Assembly: GCA_029250425.1 (NCBI GenBank)
Contig: JAQXFF010000219.1
Location: 1-8,820 of the forward strand
Reading direction: 5' to 3'
Length of the DNA stretch: 8,820 nt
Source: Candidatus Thalassarchaeaceae archaeon
GTDB taxonomy: Archaea; Thermoplasmatota; Poseidoniia; Poseidoniales; Thalassarchaeaceae
Each line of letters starts with the position of its first letter. The first letter of the stretch is position 1. The notes under the pieces were generated by a model. The model saw only the letters and a program-made list of their open reading frames with translations. It made no database searches and was not told the DNA's origin. The position numbers and the translations under genes were made by a program. This document shows, piece by piece, positions 1-6,472 of the stretch.

Positions 1-2185
1 TGTCGAGCAAAGTTTGGACACTGGATTGTAGAGAAATCAATGGACTCTGTGGGTAAGGAACGTGATAATCGCCTTCGTAGATATTTGTTCCAATGACGAC
101 CTCTTCGTTACCGCTGATCAAAGATAAATTAAATTCCCCACCGATGTTATTATTCTCAAAATTGAATTCTGCATATTCTATTGTCGCACCTTTCGGAAGA
201 AGGAATGGAGCACCTTCTCCTTGGAGATTGATGCCAAGTGAAATTGTGCGTTCTGATGCACCTTCATTCACACCATTGGCAATCCCTGTGCGGAACATAT
301 CTTGTCGACCAAAACGCCCAAAGGCAGGATCAGTCATCCCCCACTCAATATCCCCATCAGCCGCAACATCGAGTGTGATGCCTCGCGAGTGGTGAGCAAA
401 TCGATACTCAGCATGGAATGAATATACTTCGCAAAATGAAGTATAATTCGCAAGAACTCCAAGGGTGAAGGTGGGGGCCGTAAGGTCCGTCCATTGATTG
501 TTGGTCAATGGAATCATATCTGCATCTGAATTGAGACTCATACCCATGAGTAAATTGGGGCCACCACAGTTGTCAACAATCATTGGTTTGATCGCAACAA
601 CTGGCATAGAGAAATCCGAACGCACAATGGATGGTGTGAATGAATCATCTTGGATAGCAGTAGAAATCATCACAGTTGAAGCACCGTTAAGGGCGGATGT
701 CCACTTGTCACCGTCATAGGAGCCACCACCCCAAAATACACCATCTGTATTGTTGAAATTGGTACCAACCAAGGTACCCAAATTGAATCCATGCAAAACT
801 GGAGTAGACAATCTGGATGACCCGGAGCCAAAGGTGAATTTGAAATCGATTAGAGGGTAGGTATCTGCATTGATATCCCACAATTCAATGAGAGTCCCCT
901 GTAGGTTTGTTAGTGCGTCACCATTTCGATCAATGACAACATTGCCCGTTCCTGCATCCAAAACATCGACACCGAAATCAGCAGAGGCTGACTTACGCAA
1001 TTCCAAATTAAGCAAACCATACCCATCAGGGAAACCTGCTTGTCCTGAATTTTGAGGGGCGAATGAACTGACAACGACATCCCCTTGTGCTGGAAGAGGG
1101 TCTCCAACACGGACACCATCGATATACCAGCCAGCGTTCAACATCTCCACAGGGAAGGCGCCCTGTCGTGGATTGACTTCATGAATGAAAATGAGTTTGA
1201 TAAATCGGCCTTGATGTTGGGTAAGATCAATTTCAATATCAGACCAGCCACTCGGGCTGTTAGATGAAGTTGTACCATTACCTGCAAGAACATAATCGCC
1301 GTTTTGCGGACCATTTGTCCCTAGGAAATTACCACATCGGGCACTGGGAACTTGATTTGTGGATGTGCCCAATTGATGCAAACCATCCCCTGAAGAGATT
1401 CCAGTGGTTGCCCCAATGTTGATTGGCACAAAAACAGGGTTTTGGAAGTCAACGTTGTTTGTTGAATTCTGCACGGCAACATAGGCACAATCGTCGTAGT
1501 AATACTGATTGGTTCCTGCTTCACGGAAAAACAATGAGTGGAAGCTGCGGAATGTCATATCTGCTTTCCCGGGATGAACAAAGAATGATTCACTGGAAAG
1601 TGTCATCTCAAATTCGCCGTCAGGAATGTTCGCGGTATAATCCGGGTTCTCGAAATCGGTTCCCCAACACCAATCCCCAACACCACAGCCAAGAGTTGGC
1701 AATACGTTGTTGTCTTGATGCCCATGAGCCCAATTTGCCACCATTGGTGGAATCCCTTGTTCAGGACCGGTCGTCCAACCTTCGGCACTTGATTCGAAAT
1801 CAGCATTGTAACCCTGGCTCGTCAGTTGAAGATATTCTTCATTAACAGTAAAATCACTGACTGAGGAATATTGTGTTGTACCGCCATTGAAGATCGGGTT
1901 CCAAATCTCGCCATTTGCCACAAGTGAACTATCAATCGTTTGAACGTCATTGTGTTCAGCATAATCTGTACCCACAATGAAACCTGCCGCATTCACCGTT
2001 TCTCCTGCGGGCATACTGATTCCAGCAGTCAAATCGTCGCCCCAAGTTCCTTGATCACGAAGTTCAACATCCACATCGGAATTGCCGTTTGCAAATGTGC
2101 TAATTGTTGCTGCATGAACCAAGGTGGTTGAGAACACCATCAGGGAAATCATGGCCAGCGATAAGGTACGCGTTCGGGTTGTCAT
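1..2185 (-). CDS. Secreted beta-sandwich surface protein, C-terminus beyond window
   Basis: The frame is open from an ATG at 2185 to the left edge, giving 728 residues with no stop. The protein starts with MTTRTRTLSLAM, a basic segment followed by a hydrophobic stretch (about residues 8-22) and VHA-A, a typical signal peptide with likely cleavage after A25. It should therefore be exported. Residues about 126-362 resemble the jelly-roll modules (MAM-like, or the domain attached to immune-inhibitor-A peptidases): they open with NADFESSAEGWT and close with GWYIDGVRVGD. Residues about 600-700 carry a second module with DVAADGDIEWGM and a strand-rich segment after PKGATIEYAEF, a pattern I associate with archaeal surface proteins. 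Cysteines are few (C167, C173, C233, C284, C540, C585) and could form disulfides. No catalytic motif is visible, so binding, adhesion or polymer capture is as likely as hydrolysis. The missing C-terminus may hold an anchor or enzyme domain. The gene has its own promoter-like region. Function is inferred only at the fold level. Confidence 0.85.
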   Translation of the reverse strand, partial: MTTRTRTLSLAMISLMVFSTTLVHAATISTFANGNSDVDVELRDQGTWGDDLTAGISMPAGETVNAAGFIVGTDYAEHNDVQTIDSSLVANGEIWNPIFNGGTTQYSSVSDFTVNEEYLQLTSQGYNADFESSAEGWTTGPEQGIPPMVANWAHGHQDNNVLPTLGCGVGDWCWGTDFENPDYTANIPDGEFEMTLSSESFFVHPGKADMTFRSFHSLFFREAGTNQYYYDDCAYVAVQNSTNNVDFQNPVFVPINIGATTGISSGDGLHQLGTSTNQVPSARCGNFLGTNGPQNGDYVLAGNGTTSSNSPSGWSDIEIDLTQHQGRFIKLIFIHEVNPRQGAFPVEMLNAGWYIDGVRVGDPLPAQGDVVVSSFAPQNSGQAGFPDGYGLLNLELRKSASADFGVDVLDAGTGNVVIDRNGDALTNLQGTLIELWDINADTYPLIDFKFTFGSGSSRLSTPVLHGFNLGTLVGTNFNNTDGVFWGGGSYDGDKWTSALNGASTVMISTAIQDDSFTPSIVRSDFSMPVVAIKPMIVDNCGGPNLLMGMSLNSDADMIPLTNNQWTDLTAPTFTLGVLANYTSFCEVYSFHAEYRFAHHSRGITLDVAADGDIEWGMTDPAFGRFGRQDMFRTGIANGVNEGASERTISLGINLQGEGAPFLLPKGATIEYAEFNFENNNIGGEFNLSLISGNEEVVIGTNIYEGDYHVPYPQSPLISLQSSVQTLLD

Positions 2186-2205
2186 GTCATGTCACATCCA
2201 AGATG

Positions 2206-2220
2206 AACCACTTAGTGGTT
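2206..2220. repeat. Perfect 15-base palindrome in leader of the secreted-protein gene
   Basis: AACCACT-T-AGTGGTT has two perfect 7-base arms around one base. It lies 20 bases before the ATG at 2185 and about 24 bases after the TATA-like box, so it would form the first bases of the mRNA or straddle the start site. It could be an operator for a dimeric regulator or a short 5' hairpin. No regulator gene is visible nearby. Confidence 0.5.
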
Positions 2221-2243
2221 CTACTATGGCCACTCAAAGCCCG

Positions 2244-2250
2244 CATATAA
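2244..2250 (-). promoter_or_regulatory. TATA-like box for the secreted-protein gene
   Basis: The minus strand reads TTATATG here, the only strongly A/T-rich element in the 118-base gap before the secreted-protein gene. An archaeal start site about 25 bases downstream would fall near 2221, giving a leader of about 36 bases. No clear BRE purine stretch is visible, and no strong Shine-Dalgarno site precedes the ATG (GGATGTGA is the nearest match). Confidence 0.45.
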
Positions 2251-2267
2251 CACCCATCATTCGCTGG

Positions 2268-2291
2268 TTGGCCCCGTAGGGGGCCAAAAAA
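2268..2291 (-). terminator. T tract plus 8-bp GC-rich hairpin after the thiI-like gene
   Basis: On the minus strand the thiI-like gene stops at 2304 and is followed by six T's (2291-2286), then by a perfect stem-loop, TTGGCCCC and GGGGCCAA arms around a four-base loop (2268-2287). The last two T's are part of the stem. T tracts alone can end transcription in archaea, so this could be the 3' end of that transcript. A bacterial-type terminator would have the hairpin before the T's, and here the order is reversed. The stem might instead stabilise the mRNA 3' end or act ahead of the downstream promoter. Confidence 0.45.
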
Positions 2292-2303
2292 GAATCACAT
2301 TGG

Positions 2304-2960
2304 TTACAAGGGCCTCATTCTAAGTGATTTAATGCAATCTTCAGCCAAATCATTCAATCCACCTTGTGCTACCTCATTTCGGCGTAACCGGGAAAGGTCA
2401 GCAACCGTCGTAGGACGGTCGGGGCCAAGAGCGTCGCATAGCTCAGGACCTGCTGCAATATCGTAGGTCCCCAATTCTCTCGCTTCATCGATGATTTCTT
2501 GTTTGTCCAGACCAAGCAATGGTCGTAACATTCGAACACTACTTGCTTCCTCAACAGCCCCCAAATTACCCAAAGTTTGGCTGCTGACTTGACCAAGGTT
2601 TTCACCCGTCAGAATAGCCGTCGCTCCAACATCAATTGCAAGGGAACTCCCAATGGCATTGAAGAGACGTTTCATGTGAACAAAGTAATCTCGATGGGCT
2701 TCAGGTTCGGTGAATTTAGCCAACGTTTCTCCTACTGTAACAACGCGAAGATTGGGGTCGATTGAACCTGGTGCATCTAGATCCTGTATAAGGTGTGAGA
2801 GACTGGCAGCGGTTTTGTCCTCAGCTTCGGTACCAGTGATGGGTTCTTGCGAACAATGTACTGGGACAATGTGCCATCCCGATTGTACCATTCGGGCCAC
2901 GGCAACCGGTGAATCGATACCGCCCGATACCAAAGCGATGCAAGTGGGCGCACTGGCCAT
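2304..2960 (-). CDS. thiI: ThiI-type PP-loop sulfurtransferase lacking the THUMP half
   Basis: ThiI adenylates tRNA U8 and transfers sulfur to form 4-thiouridine; in some organisms it also takes part in thiamine thiazole synthesis. This 218-residue protein has the PP-loop SGGIDS (12-17), the ThiI hallmark TGENLGQVSSQT (118-129), and RPLLGLDKQEI (146-156). A cysteine, C175 in PELCDALG, lies about 163 residues after the PP-loop, close to the spacing of catalytic Cys344 in E. coli ThiI. The usual N-terminal ferredoxin-like and THUMP domains (about 160-170 residues, tRNA binding) are absent, as is a rhodanese domain. The in-frame stretch before the ATG contains no other start codon and ends at a stop after about 20 codons, so this is not simply a misplaced start. 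tRNA binding would need a partner protein, or the substrate differs. It is divergent from the thioesterase gene. The family call is firm, the exact reaction less so. Confidence 0.85.
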   Translation of the reverse strand: MASAPTCIALVSGGIDSPVAVARMVQSGWHIVPVHCSQEPITGTEAEDKTAASLSHLIQDLDAPGSIDPNLRVVTVGETLAKFTEPEAHRDYFVHMKRLFNAIGSSLAIDVGATAILTGENLGQVSSQTLGNLGAVEEASSVRMLRPLLGLDKQEIIDEARELGTYDIAAGPELCDALGPDRPTTVADLSRLRRNEVAQGGLNDLAEDCIKSLRMRPL

Positions 2961-2982
2961 GAGCCGTCCTGTCGCTTTACCA

Positions 2983-2992
2983 CCATAATTGG
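2983..2992. promoter_or_regulatory. Possible shared TATA-like element between divergent genes
   Basis: CCATAATTGG is the only A/T-rich element in the 99 bases between the thiI-like and thioesterase starts, and it is nearly symmetrical. On the minus strand its centre is about 28 bases before the ATG at 2960, which would give a leaderless thiI-like mRNA. On the plus strand a start near 3013 would leave a leader of about 47 bases carrying the GGAG site of the thioesterase gene. The match to an archaeal TATA consensus is modest. Confidence 0.35.
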
Positions 2993-3049
2993 ATGGGTAG
3001 AGGGAATCGAGGTGACAGCCTCAAGAGGGAGAGGCGTCGCCCAAGGAAT

Positions 3050-3053
3050 GGAG
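3050..3053 (+). promoter_or_regulatory. Ribosome-binding site deciding the thioesterase start
   Basis: GGAG lies six bases before the ATG at 3060. This favours 3060 over the in-frame ATG at 3048, where AAGGA abuts the start codon, and over the GTG at 3012. Confidence 0.55.
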
Positions 3054-3059
3054 ATAGTG

Positions 3060-3521
3060 ATGTCGGACCCATATTCGACCGAGCCCGTGACCAAAATAGA
3101 CGAAGTTTTTCCACAGGATACCAATGCTTACAATACACTCTTTGGAGGACGATTGATGAGTATCATGGATACTGCGGCTGGAATGGTTTCGAGTAAATTT
3201 GCGCACCGGGAATTTGTCACCGTTTCAGTTGATGCATTGAAGTTTAGACGACCTGCATACCAAGGAGATCTCATCGAAACAACAGCTCGTGTTGTCCACA
3301 CCAGTACACATACAGCGGGTGTGCACGTTGTTGCAAAACGATTGGATCGGAGTGAATGGATTACTGAAGAAATATGTTCAGGGTTCTTTTTCATGGTCGC
3401 AATTGATTCCCAAATGAAACCCATTCCAATCCCACAATTCACCCCAAATGGGGCAGAAGAAGAAAGAATGTGGAATTTGGCACAAGCCGCCAGAGATGCA
3501 ATGAAGGCGGCTGGACAGTAA
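3060..3521 (+). CDS. Hotdog-fold acyl-CoA thioesterase (YciA/ACOT type)
   Basis: Members of this family hydrolyse acyl-CoA thioesters to free acid and CoA in the cytoplasm. The 153-residue protein is of normal length for a single hotdog domain. It carries the family pattern: N22, then LFGGRLMSIMDTAAG (27-41) on the central helix with D37 as the likely catalytic acid, followed by VTVSVDALKFRRPAYQGD (53-70), the strand pair typical of YciA and BFIT-type enzymes. Residues after about 125 form a short helical tail. There are no membrane segments. Start at 3060 is chosen from the GGAG site and because conserved sequence begins only about 20 residues later; an in-frame GTG at 3012 would add 16 residues of arginine/glycine-rich sequence. 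The next gene begins 28 bases after the stop, so the two are probably cotranscribed. Chain-length preference cannot be read from the sequence. Confidence 0.87.
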   Translation: MSDPYSTEPVTKIDEVFPQDTNAYNTLFGGRLMSIMDTAAGMVSSKFAHREFVTVSVDALKFRRPAYQGDLIETTARVVHTSTHTAGVHVVAKRLDRSEWITEEICSGFFFMVAIDSQMKPIPIPQFTPNGAEEERMWNLAQAARDAMKAAGQ

Positions 3522-3540
3522 TTCCCTTCTGAAAATGGAT

Positions 3541-3545
3541 GGTGA
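3541..3545 (+). promoter_or_regulatory. GGTGA ribosome-binding site deciding the EF-Tu-like start
   Basis: GGTGA lies four bases before the ATG at 3550, the same motif and spacing as for the PfkB gene on the other strand. It supports 3550 over the in-frame ATG at 3535, which has no such site and would add only MDGEN. Confidence 0.6.
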
Positions 3546-3549
3546 AAAT

Positions 3550-4533
3550 ATGCCCGTACTCAATGTCGCATTCGTTGGTTCAGAAGAGTTGGCCAGAGCA
3601 TTGGCAAAGAAGGGTGATGTTCGAGACATTGAATCTTATGTGTTCAAAGAAACCGTGGAGGGGGAAACACGTATTCTTTCATTATTGAGACCCTTGCGAC
3701 ATCCTGAACGCCTTCGACCCTTACTCAGTGTTCTCAATGTGGCCAAAGCCGGGATTGTAGAAATCGCAAAAGTAGATGCTGCACTCGGGGAAGTTCTAGT
3801 CGCCTTTGGGTCCGCGGGTATCCAGGTAGGCCACGCAATTATTTCGCCTGAAGAAGGAGGATGGGTTGATGCCGAACAAGTACGTGTTATACTCAACCAA
3901 GCCGGCCTTGAGGAATGGATTCTGCATGATACAATGCCTGATGAACACACACTGCGTGAATCCCTTCTTTCCAATCTCCAAACAGGTGATGAAAACGCAC
4001 CTCTGGTGATTCCAATCGATCAGCATTTCAATGTCAAAGGCGTTGGCCTAGTTGCCATCGGATATGTACAGGCAGGAACTGTTTCCAAGCACGATGAAAT
4101 TCTAGTGCTACCAGCTCAAGAATCTGGAATTGCAAGAAGCCTCCAAGTAATGGATGACGATGTTGAACAGAGTTTCGTTGGTGATCGAGTTGGTGTTGCG
4201 CTCCGTAATCTAAGAGAGGAAGCACTACACCGCGGTTGTATATTGACACATACAGATAGTGATGCTTTGGTTCGCCATAACAGTTCAAAATTCAGCCTTT
4301 CACGCGCTCCATTTCAAAAGCGTGAACTCTCGGAAGGAGATGTTGTCCACGCCGCAGTTGATTTACAATTTCAAGTGGGGCGGATAAACAGTATACAAGG
4401 TACTGAAATCACAATCGAATGGGAACAACCTCTTTGGATACAAAATCGCGAGGCTGCGCCCGTGATTATCGCACAATTGGACGCTGGGAATATGCGGATC
4501 ATGGGTGTGGCTGAAGGTATCACGCCCGCGTGA
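3550..4533 (+). CDS. EF-Tu/SelB-like protein with a degenerate GTPase domain
   Basis: The 327-residue protein has the three-part layout of translation elongation GTPases. The best match is domain II, about residues 150-237: LVIPIDQHFNVKGVGLVAIG, then a GTV-like turn, the central RSLQVMDDDVEQSFVGDRVG (196-215), ALRN, and HRGCIL (227-232). These follow the EF-Tu/EF-1A/SelB pattern closely. Residues about 245-325 look like a further beta-barrel (domain III-like). Residues 3-148 occupy the place of the G domain but lack its motifs: the P-loop is replaced by VGSEELARAL (9-18) and there is no DxxG or NKxD. It should not hydrolyse GTP. Shortened or inactive SelB/EF-Tu relatives are known in archaea as proteins of unknown role, and this is likely one. 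A role in translation, or a scaffold binding aminoacyl-tRNA or ribosome, is inference. Its upstream neighbour is the thioesterase. Confidence 0.75.
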   Translation: MPVLNVAFVGSEELARALAKKGDVRDIESYVFKETVEGETRILSLLRPLRHPERLRPLLSVLNVAKAGIVEIAKVDAALGEVLVAFGSAGIQVGHAIISPEEGGWVDAEQVRVILNQAGLEEWILHDTMPDEHTLRESLLSNLQTGDENAPLVIPIDQHFNVKGVGLVAIGYVQAGTVSKHDEILVLPAQESGIARSLQVMDDDVEQSFVGDRVGVALRNLREEALHRGCILTHTDSDALVRHNSSKFSLSRAPFQKRELSEGDVVHAAVDLQFQVGRINSIQGTEITIEWEQPLWIQNREAAPVIIAQLDAGNMRIMGVAEGITPA

Positions 4534-4537
4534 GAAT

Positions 4538-4560
4538 AAGACCCCTAAACTGTGGGTCTT
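4538..4560 (+). terminator. Stem-loop after the EF-Tu-like gene, weak terminator candidate
   Basis: AAGACCC and GGGTCTT form a perfect 7-bp stem with a nine-base loop, starting four bases after the TGA. No T run follows on the plus strand, so it is a poor intrinsic terminator; mRNA 3'-end stabilisation is another possibility. Confidence 0.35.
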
Positions 4561-4583
4561 GTGGTGTTGATTGCCAATAAACT

Positions 4584-4590
4584 GTATAAG
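4584..4590 (+). promoter_or_regulatory. TATA box for the 618-residue membrane protein gene, probably leaderless
   Basis: GTATAAG is centred about 29 bases before the ATG at 4616, the distance expected between an archaeal TATA box and the transcription start. No purine-rich ribosome-binding site lies before the ATG. Together these suggest a separate promoter and a leaderless mRNA, rather than readthrough from the EF-Tu-like gene. Confidence 0.5.
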
Positions 4591-4615
4591 CAGCAGGTTA
4601 CGCTGACGTTCTGGG

Positions 4616-6472
4616 ATGCATCAACAGGGAGAACCCTTTGGGGTTCAGCCTGAGCAGCGTGGGACTGAAATTCTCACCTCGTTCAGGCTGGCCGGAGTAG
4701 GCGGAGCAATCAAGGGAATCTTGAATGAAAAATCATTGCTACTCGAACGGCGAGATGGCAAAGGATTACGAGTTGATATCGACACAATCCATCGGGTTCG
4801 CCACCACCATACACCGGTGATTCCACAAGGCTTCACTTGGATGGGAATCATCACACTCATTCTCGCCGCACGGGTTTTTACAGGATCCATTCAGATTTAC
4901 GCACTATTATTGGGTGCCAGCACAATTTTCGCATGGATAATCGGGCGTAAACCCACTCTCTGTATTGACACCAAACAGGGAGACAGGCACATGTTACATG
5001 GGCCCGACAGCCTCTTGCTACGAACACAGATGATGATCAATCGACTCTGTGATGGAAAAACTTTGAATGAGGCTAGAGAGGGCTTAGACAATGTCCAAAT
5101 CAATCCAAACTTCCCCACTATTTCTCCGTTACAGGCGGTGAAAGTAGAATCTGCAGCGCTTCAAGCAGAAGAAGTGGATGAGGCCTTCCTCCTTCCCGAA
5201 GTTGGAGTGTTCGATGAAGCTGATTTGGAACAAGCATTGAAGGCAATGTACCATGGTAATGCTGGAGAAATACCAGAACCAATGCCCGCAGAAACACTTC
5301 CTACAACGGATGTATACACCGCTACAGAAGCGTTTTCCTCCGAAAGTGCAGCAGATCATGCTGGTCGTGGTCTACTTGATCGTGCACGGAATTCATTGCA
5401 TGAAGTCCGTTCGGAAAGTGACGAATGGCAACAGCAGCAACAACCGCAGCAAAAATTGGACACTTGGTCTCGACCATGGGAACAGCCTTCAACAGAAAGT
5501 CCAGTGAAACAGACTGACACTGATTCTGCATACGAGCGCGCGTGGGGTCGTGGAGAACCACAATGGTACTCTGAAAAAGATGCGAACCCAGGGACTCGAA
5601 TTCAAACCGCTCTTTCCGAGGCCAAAGAAGAAGGTGGGATGTTTTTCTCAGGATCTATGTTTGACGACCCCCCTTCACAAACCACTGATTCGGGAATTTT
5701 CGGGAATATGTTTGACACCCCTGCACCAACCCCCACCCCACGACCCATTCCACAGCCAGAACCTGCACCAACATGGTCGGGTCAAGCGATCAGAGAAGCG
5801 GCCCCAACCTCTAATGCTCTGGCCACAACACTTCCTGAACCAACACTCCACGCACTTCGTGAAGAATGTACACCCGGTGTTGTTGCTGCAGCCAGAATCG
5901 CAGTACCTAATGCCCCTGAACCTGAAGCCAAACCAACTGAAACTAACACTTTAGAAGAATTTCCCGCCCTTGGAGCATTGTTAAGAAATTCACCAAAACG
6001 GAGATTGCGTAGTGCAACACCGAAACAAGGAAGGTTTTCCCAGCTTGCCAAGCGTGGATTTAATGCATTGATTCGAACTCAATCGAAAACACCCATTCGG
6101 AAACTGGCCCGTCCAGTCAAAATAGAAGGGGATAATTATGCAGAGATCTACGGCGATGAGGATGGATTTGAGGACGGGAAATTTCAGGAAGTCGCACTTC
6201 GTTCAGGACAAATATTGCGTCTTAGAGCCGACCAAGACCATCAAGCTGAAGTTGCCGAACGTATCAGAACACTTTCAAAATCCGCAGGTGGTACACTTGC
6301 TGCAGATGAAACAAATGCGCTGATTGAACGACTCTCTGAAAGCGGCGATTTGGAACCCATTGCCAACCTGCTAAAAGCGGCAGATACAAAGCAACTTTCG
6401 TTTGATCAACTCGCGAGTACTTCACCTCCAAAAGAAGCCCCTGGGCATCATGGAATCTCTAGACTTGGATGA
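4616..6472 (+). CDS. Unrecognised 618-residue protein: two membrane helices, long linker, charged C-terminal domain
   Basis: I do not recognise this protein. Residues about 17-65 form a strand-rich segment (TEILTSFRLAG, SLLLERRDGKGLRVDIDTI) that, with 112-155 beyond the membrane hairpin, recalls bacterial and archaeal PH-like membrane domains; this resemblance is weak. Two hydrophobic helices lie at about 72-88 and 91-110, with basic residues on both flanks, suggesting a hairpin with both ends in the cytoplasm. Residues about 170-450 are acidic and then proline/glutamine-rich and probably disordered. They include a glutamine run (272-279), a tryptophan-rich stretch (271-317) and two copies of G-x-MFD-x-P (346-352, 363-369). 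Residues 461-502 are strongly basic (KRRLR, KTPIRKLARP), followed by an acidic patch (505-521) and a probably folded, helical C-terminus to about 600. The start is supported by the TATA spacing. The stop touches the stop of the convergent PfkB gene. A membrane-tethered adaptor is a guess. Confidence 0.8.
   Translation: MHQQGEPFGVQPEQRGTEILTSFRLAGVGGAIKGILNEKSLLLERRDGKGLRVDIDTIHRVRHHHTPVIPQGFTWMGIITLILAARVFTGSIQIYALLLGASTIFAWIIGRKPTLCIDTKQGDRHMLHGPDSLLLRTQMMINRLCDGKTLNEAREGLDNVQINPNFPTISPLQAVKVESAALQAEEVDEAFLLPEVGVFDEADLEQALKAMYHGNAGEIPEPMPAETLPTTDVYTATEAFSSESAADHAGRGLLDRARNSLHEVRSESDEWQQQQQPQQKLDTWSRPWEQPSTESPVKQTDTDSAYERAWGRGEPQWYSEKDANPGTRIQTALSEAKEEGGMFFSGSMFDDPPSQTTDSGIFGNMFDTPAPTPTPRPIPQPEPAPTWSGQAIREAAPTSNALATTLPEPTLHALREECTPGVVAAARIAVPNAPEPEAKPTETNTLEEFPALGALLRNSPKRRLRSATPKQGRFSQLAKRGFNALIRTQSKTPIRKLARPVKIEGDNYAEIYGDEDGFEDGKFQEVALRSGQILRLRADQDHQAEVAERIRTLSKSAGGTLAADETNALIERLSESGDLEPIANLLKAADTKQLSFDQLASTSPPKEAPGHHGISRLG
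5651..5722 (+). repeat. Two copies of a G-x-MFD-x-P peptide motif in the linker
   Basis: Bases 5651-5671 encode GSMFDDP and 5702-5722 encode GNMFDTP, with ten residues between copies. Phenylalanines also precede both (FFSGSMF, IFGNMF). The surrounding linker is low-complexity, so a repeated hydrophobic motif stands out as a possible short binding motif. Confidence 0.55.

Noticed and set aside
93..2131. Several plus-strand open frames of 60-140 codons, the longest at 1423-1845
   Set aside because: They lie opposite a continuous minus-strand frame with a signal peptide and recognisable beta-sandwich motifs. None has family motifs, and they overlap each other in different frames.
3012..3059. 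GTG start at 3012 for the thioesterase
   Set aside because: It would add 16 residues of low-complexity basic sequence before the conserved domain, and the ATG at 3060 has a well-spaced GGAG. A leaderless GTG start at this distance from the TATA-like element cannot be fully excluded.
2710..3124. Open frames at 2710-2988 (plus) and 2777-3124 (minus) across the thiI-like start and divergent gap
   Set aside because: Both overlap the ThiI PP-loop coding region in other frames and show no domain features; the minus one would also cover the start of the thioesterase gene.
5430..5460. Glutamine-codon run considered as a simple-sequence tract causing frameshift or phase variation
   Set aside because: The run mixes CAG and CAA with a CCG interruption, and the reading frame continues intact on both sides, so there is no sign of slippage.
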